From contig SCFE01000015.1 in assembly GCA_004352715.1 (NCBI GenBank), positions 597,618 through 661,617 of the forward strand: a DNA stretch of 64,000 bases, written 5' to 3'. The position numbers were made by a program, and so were the translations under genes. Of this stretch, positions 1-11,887 are shown one piece after another. The first letter of the stretch is position 1. Every line of letters begins with the position of its first letter. The notes under the pieces were generated by a model that was given only the letters and a program-made list of their open reading frames with translations, made no database searches and was not told the origin of the DNA. The stretch comes from Hofstenia miamia. Taxonomy: Eukaryota; Xenacoelomorpha; Acoela.

Positions 1-32
<32 letters not shown>
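1..32. repeat. (TA)n microsatellite at window edge
   Basis: Uninterrupted TA dinucleotide run that continues from outside the window. It is one of many (AT)n tracts here; others of 15-65 bp lie near 1713, 3678, 5077, 14088, 16427, 30129, 31519, 32589, 33789, 36384, 43383, 47208 and 48238. Confidence 0.95.
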
Positions 33-35
<3 letters not shown>

Positions 36-2340
36 GCGGGTGGTACATAAAAAATAGTGTTTGCTTTTTCAATCTCCACCAACAAGCCACACAAATGCCA
101 AATTTTTTTACTGTTGCTATACACATTTGTAGTCATTTATTTTATAAAAACAAAGAAATATGTTCAAATTATATTTTAAATTTATAAATATGTAAAACTT
201 GTATTAAATTCTCATATTCTGCTATCAAGTCACGCTTCAAAGGGTCTGAAACATGTTCCTATGTGTAAATATTGATTTTGCTTTTCAACTTTTGTTCATG
301 CATCTTTGTTATTTTTGAATGAAACAAATATACTTGTTCAGTAGCTTCACTGAAGCTTTTGAAGGTTAAGTAACGTTCCCATTCAGTCGCTGGCATTTTT
401 TATTATAGCAGCAGTTATTTCCTTGCCATCTTTTCTTAGAATATCTAGAATAGACATAATACATTAATTAAAAAATTTGCAAAAACAAAGACTTCCTATT
501 TTACGTCTTGGCAGTGTAGGTTTCATTAAGTTCATTATCATCTCTGTCATTATTTGGAGATCTGCTTGACAATGGAGCTTCATATATACCTAGTCAAAAT
601 TCATAAAGAAAAACTTCTCTCAGCATTTCATACTGGATGTCAAACACAAATATTGTCAAAAACAAAATATTTAGAAATGTCTTTGTTTACAATGTTATTT
701 GCATTCTTGATTCAATTAAAAACAGCAGTAGGCAGGTTGATTTTGACCATTTTTTTATTATGTTAGACTTGGCGAGCATAAATTCTTCCATAGTATTTCT
801 GAAAGAAACTGGTGGTGTTATCTTTAAATGACAATTCATTATGAACCACCTAAGGACTTGGTAGATTGATACAATGTATACTGTTGCCTCAGCCACTATA
901 GCTCTCAAGTTACAACCGTAGAAAATTCGTGGTAATGCACAAGAAAGACGACCTGGAAGCAATGTGTAAAATTATTGCAAAGAAAACAAAACAATTTTCA
1001 AAATATTTAACATGTCAAAGGGAAATGCGTGGGTAATATTCTGTAGTTTTTTACAGGACTGTTTCTGAATACAAAGACACATATTTGACGCAGCATATCA
1101 GTAGTTTTTGAAAGAAAATGGTATATTGCTGCTTTTTCTGTAGTTAATATATGAGTTGCATGTGTAAATTGACCCATGGTTGGGGTTCTTGGTAGTAATG
1201 CCTCCATTTGCTTTTGTATATGAGCAATTCTTTAATTCTAGAAAAAGCAAAAAGCATCAGCTCTTTGATGCATAAGAAACTTTGAGTCAATTGGCACATT
1301 CAATAGTTCTAGTGTTCAAAATGTTTGGACTCATTCATGTTTTTGTTGATTTAGCTGGTATCTTTGAATCTCTTCAAACAGGAAATTGAGGTATCATGGT
1401 CAAATTGAATAAAATTTTAAAAATCTGCATTGAAAGAATGAAGATCTAATGCACTTACATTCCTTTATCTAACTACGATCTGTCCAATTTGTTTAACTTA
1501 ATTGAAAATTAAGCAATACTGAATTGTACATCTATCTGAAAAAACTCTCATATGCCAAAAAGTATGTCAAATGGGGCGACTACACAACTGTCTGATTTTT
1601 CAGAAATGTTGGGGAAACTACTATGACATACATGTAGCAGACAAATATTATCCATGTAGAGATGGTATTTTTTGAATTTATTTTTTCACCATTTGTCCAT
1701 GGACCCCCTAATGTATATATATATATATNNNNNNNNNNNNNNNCTCCGCTTAGACCCTCTGAGCACCCTCTCGAGTACATCCCTGTTTCCTTGCTATTAA
1801 GAACATATTAAACAATTCATCTTGTTTTTGAAAATCAAGATTGCCATAATGTAAGTTTGTCTAACTTTCTTAACATTAAACTGCCCGGGGATTTCTTAAA
1901 ATATTTCATGGTTATATAAAAAATTTTTAAACGCTCATAGCTAAAAATTTATCAACGCTATTTTCAATGTGAAAATACCATTTGAGAAAGGAGACCTCTG
2001 ACGTTGAGCATGGCACTCCTCAATGGGCTTTGGATATCCTTGCATATATCAAGAACAGTCACAGTTGTTTGTAACCGCAATGGGCTCAACTTGAACAAAA
2101 TACTTGAACATTAGACATAGAGAGAAAAATTATTACTTTTTCATCAACAATACGCTTTAATAGAAATTTTTAGCATAACTTTTATGGATATTTAACAGGA
2201 TATCTACCAATGCCCTACGATTCTCAAATTTGCTAATAAGCTTGGAAAAATTCTTTGTAGATGTGAAATGGAAATCGATTTGTTCTTTAAGATGAACGTT
2301 AGGTAATTTAAGGTTAAATGCTTAATTTTTCGCTTAATTT
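33..2340. other. non-coding, with a 15-bp gap
   Basis: No convincing exon was found. Short minus-strand open frames (687-962, 1007-1207) have no recognisable domain and are broken around. A TA run ends in Ns at 1729-1743. Old transposon sequence is likely but not identifiable by eye. Confidence 0.5.
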
Positions 2341-3140
2341 TTCGAAAATATTTTATTATCGGATGAACTGATCGAGGTATTTAAGAGACGAGTTGATGAT
2401 GACTGGACCCCTGCAGAATTGACAAAAAAAGACTTTGTTAAATTTGGTCATTATGAACTCTGCAGCGAATGTGCTCAGCTGAAAGCAACAGTGAAAACTG
2501 AGTCTAATGTTTTTCTCAAACCAGGAGAAGTACAATCCAAACTTTACCAAATGTGGGCGACGAGCTTACAGGTATATTATAATATTTATTTTTATATAAA
2601 TTTACTCAACATATATTCTTAAATAATACACCTATTCCTTTGAGAAGTACTTGAAAATGTTAATCTATTCAACAATTTATATTTTACAATATCATTGCAT
2701 TGATATTTAATAAAACTTAAATTGAAAACTGTTTTTGGTTATAACCTCTAAAGCTAGACAACTATAGATCTCATGCAGTAGCATACAGAATAATTCTATG
2801 TTGCCCAAAATATCTGATATGAGAAATTGAGCTATACAATATAGAATTCCCTTCTATTATTGATGATAAGCATAGACAATTCTAGGCAAAAAAAATTTCT
2901 GTTATTCTAATTTGTTGTTTCCATGTTTAGGACATTCAAATGGTACAATCCAGAAAAGTGGTAATGCCTGCTATGGCCTCAAAGCTTGAGGAAGAAGAGG
3001 TAACTGAACTACCAGATGAACAGCACACCAATTCAAACATTGACTTTGAACATGTTTATGCGCTCTTAAATGAAGCAGTTAGTGCATGGGATGAGAAGAA
3101 ATCGTCGAGCAGAAGACTATCTTCACTGAAATTTCAATAA
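2341..3140 (+). CDS. two 3' terminal exons of an unidentified gene
   Basis: I do not recognise this protein. Exon A is open from 2341 and ends at 2571 with CAG|GTATAT. Exon B starts at 2931 after a TTTAG acceptor and ends at the TAA at 3138-3140. The junction is phase 0 and the reading frame stays open across it. Exon A encodes an acidic/aromatic stretch containing DDDWTPAEL, HYELCSEC and LYQMWATSLQ. Exon B encodes DIQMVQSRKVV, then an acidic run and a short serine/lysine-rich tail. There is no signal peptide or membrane segment. The upstream edge is uncertain: the first usable in-frame acceptor is after 2376, and earlier exons were not found, so the N-terminus is missing. An AATAAA lies at 3362. 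Codon composition is less AT-biased than the flanks, which together with the matched splice sites supports a real gene. Confidence 0.6.
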
Positions 3141-3675
3141 TATGTTATTGTCTCTATCTTGATAACCATTAAATATATACATGGATTCTTAACTATATCA
3201 TTACGTGGTGGAAAATATTACAATATAAGATAGACAAGCAAACTTTTGGAAACATTTCTGATCACTAAAGTTCTACTTATATTATTTCATGTATATTGAT
3301 AGCGAAATGTCTACTTGTCAGTTTTTAAACTTGATTTTGATTGATTAAATAACAACTTTTCAATAAATATTAAAAAATATTAAAACAAATGTAGTAAGAG
3401 GCATTTTTATGGCCTATTTCTTAATATTTTAAAAATTTGGCGGGTTTCTATGTCTTCCCATTGCGTACCCACTGAACGCAACGCAAACTCACAACATTTC
3501 CCAAATTTTAATGATATCATGAGTAGTGGCAGCAATCAACAAGAATTTCTATTACGTCACGTGACTTTCTTCTAATAAATTAAAATTTGCAAATGCTGAT
3601 CCAATAAAATATTTAATTATAAATGTATGCCTATTCCATCAAAGCTCAACTTTGCTCTTTCAACTTCATAAAAAA

Positions 3676-3711
<36 letters not shown>

Positions 3712-6180
3712 GATTTTAAGCAATATATATAAAGGCATCATCAGAAAAACTCAAAGTAATCGTTGGTAAACACCCCACTAAATATTAATATGCAAAAAAT
3801 ATTTTGCAAGGCTTTATTACTATATTAGTGTGAGCATGTTTTGAAACACGTTATGTCGTCACAATTTTGAGTGATAAAATTTTAAGTTTCTAAGGCTATA
3901 ACTTGGTTGCCAACTATTTGTATTTTTCCTTATCATATAAATTTTTCAATTTTCAACAAGTTTAATTTTGGTTTAATTCCCCAATTAGTTATGGCGCCTT
4001 ACTGCTGTTATTGAATATCAGTTAGTTTGGAATAAATCGGTCTCTTACAGTCTAATATTTAGTAAACCAATTAATGTCTGTATTAATTTATCTCAGTCAT
4101 GTCTCATCTAATCTTATCTATTTAAGACAAATCCTCGCTGTCTTTAATACAATTTGTGATTAGTAATGTTTATGTGCATTAATAGGTAAAATCTCTTCCA
4201 TAACATTTTTAAAAATTCATAATGAGATTTATAATCATATCAGAATGTAACAAATGCAGTGCACATAATTTATTTCAGAAATATAATACAATAATTTTAA
4301 TTCAAGAGCTTTTTTATAGCATTGCTATTAATTGCAATTGCAGTGCATTGCGCATGCTTTAAAGAATTTAGTGATGGTAACTTTACTATCAAATTATTTA
4401 GTTATTAAATTGCCTGTGGAATTTTTACTATTAATTATATTAAAGGGAATATATTTATTGTACTTGAAAATTCAAAATCTCTGTAACAATTGCGGTTATG
4501 GCCATATAAAGCCGGGTGCACTCATCAAGGAGATATTGCGCGAAGATCCATTTTATTGGTATTGGAGCGATTCCCCGATTTGTGCGTTATCTTTCGAAAT
4601 TGTCTGCAACATACATAATTCGGAGATTGAGTCGAGAAACAACGCGCCCTGACTTGTGTGCGGTCTTGGGAAAAGAATAATTATTTAAAAATGATATCTA
4701 AATGTTTTTTATATTTCTGTGATGCAATATCAATGTAATGCAATATAGTAGCAGCTCAATAAATATGATATTATAAATAGTCAATCACATTTTAAATCAA
4801 ATTAAGTTAAATTACTTCTAACATAAAATTCAAATGCAACTAACATGCAAATGCTTAATTACTTAAATACTTAAAAACAGGCACCAATAACCGATAATTA
4901 TTCATTAGATTTGAATGTTTTAAGGATTCTCTATTATCTCTATTCGTCCGCAAAACTACAAATGATCTCAATAGTGAATATTAAATATTATTGATTTTAT
5001 TATTGACATTTTTTGGATCTGCAGTTTAGGATATAAGTTTTCTCTTGTGCAGAGGCCTTTGGGTTCTTAGAAACATATATATATATATATATATATATAA
5101 AGGTGTACACGATTATGGGATTCTGTAAATTCACCATACAGTAGGTAAAGCCAATACTAAGCAGTCCATTTAACACATTTTGAACAATGAGAAATTCTCA
5201 TGGATGGGGAAATGGCACGTGCCCCTGTAACCCAATACCATGACGCCCCTGGTTGGGGCAATATTTCAATGCAATATGGGTCATGATCGGGTCAATGAAA
5301 GACATATAAATTTTGTGTTAATTTTTTAAATTTCAGCATATTTATCAATTTTTACTATTTAATACATTTTATATGCGTTTCTTTTCAAACGTGTTTGCAT
5401 GTATATTAGTTAATGCAAAATCCTGTCGAATTATTGATATTGTATATTTGCGTCACACTTTAACACAACCTCGGGTTAGGTCAAACACCTTAAAAGTTCA
5501 AAAGAGCTTGGATTGAGTTGGGTCAAAATAGCTTCACCATTTGCAGCTCTGATCAAAACAAAATTCTCATAGTAAAATTACGACGAAATTTGATTTCGAA
5601 ATCTAGGTGATGATCTGCCTGCTAAAAATTAAAATTACTAAATTTACAACTTGACTCATTAAAAAAATGTTGAAAATATGGTATTAGAGTTTCTCATGAC
5701 TGTAGGGTTACGGATAAATATCCCTCAAAATTCTTGGAATTAATTGTGATAATTCGGTTAATTGGCCTTCAAGCATTTTAAAGGCCTTAGTGAAGGTAGT
5801 GAATGACAAACAGTTCAGGAATGGCATTTTTCAGATATTGTACTAAATAAAAACGATGTCGCTTATTGTAAAGATATACCTTATCTTATTCTTTCGATAA
5901 AACCACAGAAAAACTTCATATTCTGTTGCCGATCTCTCAATTGTCCGATCAAACGCTTTACCAATGAATTTTAATGCAAAATTGGGAGAAAGTTTTCATA
6001 TTTTCACTACCGTTACTTTTACGCAACAAATCGATTTGTAGGTATTTTTCAACAATTTTAATATTAAAAACTCTTTACATGAAATGATGAATATTTGTGC
6101 TGAAATTTATTCTTGTGCCTGGAGTACATGCAAACAAATATTTTTTCAATAAGAAATCTGATTTTTGTAAAATTATTCAA
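3141..6180. other. non-coding; AT microsatellites
   Basis: Contains (AT)n at 3678-3708 and 5077-5098. A 106-codon open frame at 4332-4652 has no recognisable domain; its 3' half is GC-richer than its surroundings and may be an old repeat. Nothing else can be supported. Confidence 0.5.
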
Positions 6181-6612
6181 ATTCTTTCCATAGCTAGTGT
6201 TCAGTCTAACGCCTTTTATAAAATTGTGAAATCCTGAAGCATGGGCACATCTATCGGTGAGACTTGTAGAAAATAATTTTACAAATTTGTATTAAATTGC
6301 ATTGCTCTGCCTGAAGTACTTGAAAAGATTCATNCAATTACAAATTTACAATGTTTGTAAAGTCTATTAATTTCTTGCACAAAACGTTCACGTGGAATTG
6401 ATTGAAAAAACTGCAGCGCTGCATCTTTCACTGAATCAGAGTCATCAAAGTTANNNNNNATTCTTTCCATAGCTAGTGTTCAGTCGAACGCCTTTTATAA
6501 AATTGGGAAATCCTGAAGTATGGGTACATCTATTGGTGAGACTTCTAGAAAATAATTTTACAAATTTGTATTAAATTGCATTGCTCTGCCTGAAGTACTT
6601 GAAAAGATTCAT
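6181..6612. repeat. 153-bp direct duplication flanking gaps
   Basis: The stretch 6181-6333 recurs at 6460-6612 with about six substitutions. Copy 1 ends exactly at an N (6334) and copy 2 begins immediately after six Ns (6454-6459). This pattern suggests two alleles placed in tandem by the assembler rather than a biological tandem repeat. Confidence 0.85.
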
Positions 6613-6801
6613 TGAAAATTCTGTCCATTCCTAATGCTCAGTAAATCAGGAAATCGAAAGCCTAAGGAAGCAACAACTAACGTTAATTGTTTACTTTATT
6701 TATTTTGGATGCCTTTATTAGTTCGTTAATTATTCGAGTTCGAAGATCTTTCAAGGAGCTCTCAGAAACTTAGAAATTTCTTAAGCAATTAACGCTAGAG
6801 T

Positions 6802-7439
6802 GGATTAATGATTCATTTTAATCATGAAGATTTCCAACTGCTACAAAAAGATCAAACTTTGTAATAATAAAATAAGATGATAAAATAAAACAATTTCAAT
6901 ATTTGATTTGCAAACATACACTTTATAATCACTTTAGGGCGTCAGGTAAATCTCTGAATTTGGCACCATGGAGAAGCAGTAGCAATTGCAACAACATAGC
7001 ACCAACTTTTGAAGTGGATGTCACTGATTGTGATTTGTGATCACTAATTATTAATAATGTAGCGTCGCTAGGGTGCACGGAAGTACTGATGAGGGTAAGC
7101 GACTAACTATTTCTCAATANGGATTAGTGATTCATTTTAATCATGAAGATTTCCAACTGCTACAAAAAGGTCAAACTTTGTAATAAAATAAGATAATGAT
7201 AAAATAAAACAATTTCAATATTTGATTTGCAAACATACACTTTATAATCACTTTAGGGCGTCAGGTAAATCTCTGAATTTGGCACCATGGAGAAGCAGTA
7301 GCAATTGCAACAACATAGCACCAACTTTTGAAGTGGATGTCACTGATTGTGATTTGTGATCACTAATTATTAATAATGTAGCATCACTAGGGTGCACGGA
7401 AGTACTGATTAAGAGTAAGCGACTAACTATTTCTCAATA
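6802..7439. repeat. ~319-bp direct duplication joined by one N
   Basis: 6802-7120 and 7122-7439 are near-identical, differing by single bases and a 3-bp indel, and are separated by a single N at 7121. A likely haplotype or assembly duplication. On the minus strand both copies hold a short open stretch rich in leucine (QLLLLLHG) without a recognisable family. Confidence 0.85.
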
Positions 7440-10400
7440 TACCACTGAGTTGGTCTATTATATACAGTAAATATTAACAATATGTACAAATAACTAGTAA
7501 ACTAGCAAAACACGAAAACAATGAACTGACCGATACCAGTAACAGTACCTGATGCCACAGTAACTATGGAGTCGTCTTCTTTGGATTTGGAAAGCAATAA
7601 AGACAGTCTTGATTTAGAGTTACAGTACTGGCCTCACAAATCACCTATAGGGCGAGATTTCATTTCCACCCCACGAGCTTGATGGGGATCTGCATGTAAC
7701 CTATTTGCATTTAGGATTTTTTAAAATATTCCATTTTCTCTTGATGACGTGTTCTTTAAACTAACAAAATCAACATGATGTATTTTGTATAATCCATTTA
7801 ATATTTTATTAAGAAATGTTCAATCATACATTTGAAATTGTAGAGCAATTGGAAGTATACTAAGGCTTAGCAAATTCACGTAGGATATTTCTTCATTTGA
7901 ATTTAAAGACCAAGGCAAGCATTTCCTTTGAAATCGTTAAAGTTTTTCAAATTGATAATCTATTTGGCCACCAATATTGGGATCCATAAGTTATCACAAA
8001 TAATATACAGCTCTCAGGCTTGTCTTTGTGTGTTGTGTACACAACACAACACAACATGTTGTGTTTTATAGAATTTTAAGTTCTGTTGTGTACACAACAC
8101 AACATAGTGTGTGGGTGATAGAAATTCAGCGTCATAAAATTTCTAATTTTGCACTTGATACAAACAATTGGTCATTATATTGTTTTATATTTTCCAATTC
8201 AGTAACAAGCTAGGTATTGAATTATTTATGCCATGTAAATCATAATCTCTTGGGTTATTGATATTGACAAACCACATATGATTTTCAAAATATAATTGGA
8301 GTTTTCACTCGTATGAGTATTCTTGCATTGAGTCTAATTTATTGATGTGTAAGCTAAGGATAGTCAAATATATTTGGCATAGATGTATTGGTATACATAT
8401 ATACAGATGCCAGTAGAATTATACTTTTTTTAAATAAATATAAGTGTATTTTATTGGACACATTACAAAAAATATATATAGTTTAACAATTTTGCAGTTA
8501 TTTTTAATCAAAATGTAATGCTTAGTTCAATGGCAAACAAAAAATCAGCATTTGAGAAACTCATTTAGCCCCACCTATACGTACTGAACTCTAAGGGTTT
8601 TATGAAAAAACAAGGCAGAAATAAAAAATTTAATAAAGACTGATGAGCTAAAAAATACAGCAAACCTTATTATATGTAAGAAATATTAGAAAATTTTTGA
8701 ATAGCCAATTTTAGCTTACCATATGAAATTATACTCTAGGAATTGGACATTTTACAAAATTATATAACTTTGCATAATCAGATTAGCATCATACATTTTA
8801 CGTAAAATATTTATTTCAAAATTTATAAAAACTGCCTTTTCGGCAAGAATTTTAGCCGTTTCTAGCCATATGCGAAATGTTTCCATAACTTTTTTTTCAA
8901 AAAAGCATCGACATGATAGAGCAGACAGCTTAAAATCTTAGCTCAAGAATCATTTGATTGAAGCAACCATTTCATATATAGTTCAAAAAAAAACAAGAGA
9001 TTTAACCATTCCAATCTTCCGGTATGCACGCACCTGCACTCACCATTAGAATTTGAATTGAACCCACATGTACATTAGGATTCTCCTGAATCAAAATTTT
9101 ATTGGTCCCAGTCTCAACTAGTTCCATTTGATTTTCGCCCAGTTCCTTCCTATATACCACTTCTATGAAAATTTCTTGTCCCTTGACTGCACCGCATAGC
9201 TTCTGTTTTAGACAAAATTGGCAATTTGAGCAACAAACAAAAATTCGTTATTCCAGTTTCTATATTTATGATCCCAACCCCTTGTTTATCCCAGTCTCAC
9301 ACAAATACTCGCAGTCCCATGAGACTGAATGGTCCTGTAGAAATCTAGTATGCATGCACTAAGCAGCAAATAAAATTTCATGCACAGATGCAGGTACAGA
9401 TAGCTAAGGAAAAGCTTGGCACCTTTATGTATATATTTTTAGGATTAAATACCAAATTAATAGTTAAAAATAGATCTTTCAAGAATATTAGATGAACCCA
9501 ATATTATAATTTTTTAGTCAAGATTAATAGAGGCATATGTACTATGTAAATGTATTGAAAAGGACTAAATTTTTCCATTCCATAGTTATGAAATTTTTTT
9601 TGAGAAATGCAAATTCACTCAGACTAAAAAATGTTAGTCAAAAGTTGCAATTATTGACAAAATATCAACGTTTCAACTATAAATGATTAGAATGCATGGT
9701 TTCGTTGCTTCTGAAAGGAATTGTTTTAAAAATAAAATTTGCATCCTTCCAAGTCCTGCCCTCCTTTTTTTAAACAAATAAGTAAGTGGGCACCATATCA
9801 GCACAGTATTAATAAGTATTAGCAAATTTTTAGTTGTAATAAATATAAAAATTTTGTTGGAGTGGAGCAGAATAATTTTCTCTAAATTTTTAATTTTTTT
9901 GTTTAATTGTACTTGGTAAAATGCTCTTTGCAGAGCCGAGTTTTTTTACATTGTGATTGATATAATAACAAATCGTTTCATAATTAGTGAAAGTTTGAAC
10001 TACATCAGCTTGATAACAAAATAATAGAAATGTAGAATTAGAACAAATTCATATTCATTACATTTCTTATACCTATAGGCATATTTTGAATCATGCATTT
10101 TAAATTTTACGAAATTCTGCTGGACTGTATTTTGTTTGCTTAATAAGAAAATTAACTAAAAATACCGTTGAGGTTTTTATAACGCATTTTTGTTTACTGT
10201 AATTATATTCAAACCATTATATTTTGTTATAAAGGAAATTGGGTGGAACTAACATCGCAACCATTTAGAATCGTTTTAATTGATACCTTACGAATGCATT
10301 TAGAATTTTGTTATGTAGTGTTATGACAAAACAGTGTTTTGCTGTTTGCGTTGGTTGTTGTGTGAAAATACTCACAGAACAGCAAGCCTGACAACTCTCG

Positions 10401-10639
10401 AATTACATAGTTTTGATAAATTGAGGGACATTTCTTCTTAGATAAAATAGTACATTAACTGCTTTGCTTAGAACTTTGTTGTAATGTTTGTCCCCCCCCT
10501 ACCTAAATAATTGAATGATTAAACTAATTGAATATTATATGACACATGTTTTGACGTTAATATATATTTGCATTTACATATGCCAAAACATGCAATCTTT
10601 GATTTAGAGGTATTGAATTTCATTTCATAACTGAATCAA
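7440..10639. other. non-coding stretch
   Basis: A 38-codon frame starting with ATG at 7568 and a 65-codon frame at 9165-9362 show no family resemblance. Apart from the palindromes at about 8.03-8.10 kb I see no supported feature. Confidence 0.45.
8032..8098. repeat. paired GTTGTGTACACAAC palindromes
   Basis: The perfect 14-bp palindrome GTTGTGTACACAAC occurs at 8032-8045 and again at 8085-8098, each followed by ACACAAC-type repeats, with ACATGTTGTGTT between them. It could fold as a hairpin or be the ends of a small inverted-repeat element. Confidence 0.85.
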
Positions 10640-11680
10640 TTTTATATTTTTATTAAGGAATTCAGTAGGAGATTTTACTAAAAGTTTGCTACCATCAGCA
10701 AAAAGCTAAATATTTAAATTTGTTCTAGAACAAAATTCATTAATGAATAGAACAAATAAGAGAGGCCCAAGAACACTTCCTTGCGGTACTCCAATAGTAA
10801 TTTTTAAAAATTGCTAAATACCTCCGCAAATATTTGTGAGGTGTTAAATAAGATTTTAAAAATTGTATACATTTATTATCGAATCCAAATTTAGATAGCA
10901 TTATGGCAAATGATGGTGCAGAACTGCGTCCAGTGCTTTGCTAATATCAAAATAAATGACACAACATGAAGCGTCAACATCAATATATTTATAGACGTTA
11001 TCCAAAAATGATCATAAATTCGTAATCGTAGAAGATCCATTTTGAAATCCATGTTGATATTTAGACAATTTAGGATAAATAAAATTAAATAAAAGCCTTT
11101 CAAATTAAAGAATACTAATCATAGGTCTGTAATTTCTAACATCATCATGCTTCCCCTTTTTAAATATTGGAACAACAAATTCAGATTTCCAAGAACATTG
11201 GATATTCAATAAAACATATAAATGATTTGAAATCTCCGATAATGTAATTTAAATATTAATAGTAGGAATATTATCACATGAAAAAGCAGATGAATTTGAT
11301 GGATTTTTAACAATCTCTATGATCTTTGAAGCAGTTATTTGAAAGTCATCAATATGATATTCACTGTCACTATTAAATATATATTGGTCTTCGTTAGACT
11401 ATCTATTCAACAATTCAGCTTTTTCAATGTTCGTATTTGCCTGTTCCTTATTCCAAAAAATAGAGTTTGGTAAACTAGAATTGATTAATGATCTTAAATG
11501 TTTAAAGAAAGAATTCATTTTGTCAAGAGACACTGAGTCTTGAAAGTTTGCAAAACGAAATTCAAGCTTCTTATTGTCTGTTGTTAGCGGGTTTGATGTT
11601 ATTCTTTTTTTAAATATTACCTTACAGTGTATTTTGAATGGCCTCTTTTAGGTCTTAAAACACTGAAACCATTAGTTTAT
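10640..11680 (-). pseudogene. degraded non-LTR reverse transcriptase (CR1/jockey-type)
   Basis: Reading the minus strand, RT blocks appear in the expected order: NYRPMISIL around 11125, HGFQNGSST around 11040, CVIYFDISKALDAV (motif A, FDxSKAFD) at about 10922-10963, VPQGSVLGPLLF (motif B) at about 10765-10800, and FADGSKLL in place of the YADD box at about 10700. An N-terminal thumb/linker stretch extends to about 11640. Several stop codons and at least two frameshifts interrupt it, and the second catalytic aspartate of the YADD box is replaced by glycine. No endonuclease or 3' tail was recognised, so this is an internal fragment of a dead LINE. Confidence 0.85.
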
Positions 11681-11887
11681 CTTTGACAATGCACCAATAT
11701 TGCAAACTATTTTGTAGGTCACATTTGTGATAAATTTGATCAAACATTACTGAGTTCAGGTTGAAATTATTTTAAAAATTGTATTTAAAAATGTTTATTC
11801 TTGTTTTAAGTTGTTTTCAATATAATATTAGGCAACAAAAATACATGAGTAGAGTGTGAAAATTATTGGAAACTTCAGTGTGGAGTA

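Noticed and set aside
4332-4652. 106-codon + strand frame
   Set aside because: No domain, no splice context, first half is AT-rich hydrophobic translation; may be partly an old repeat.
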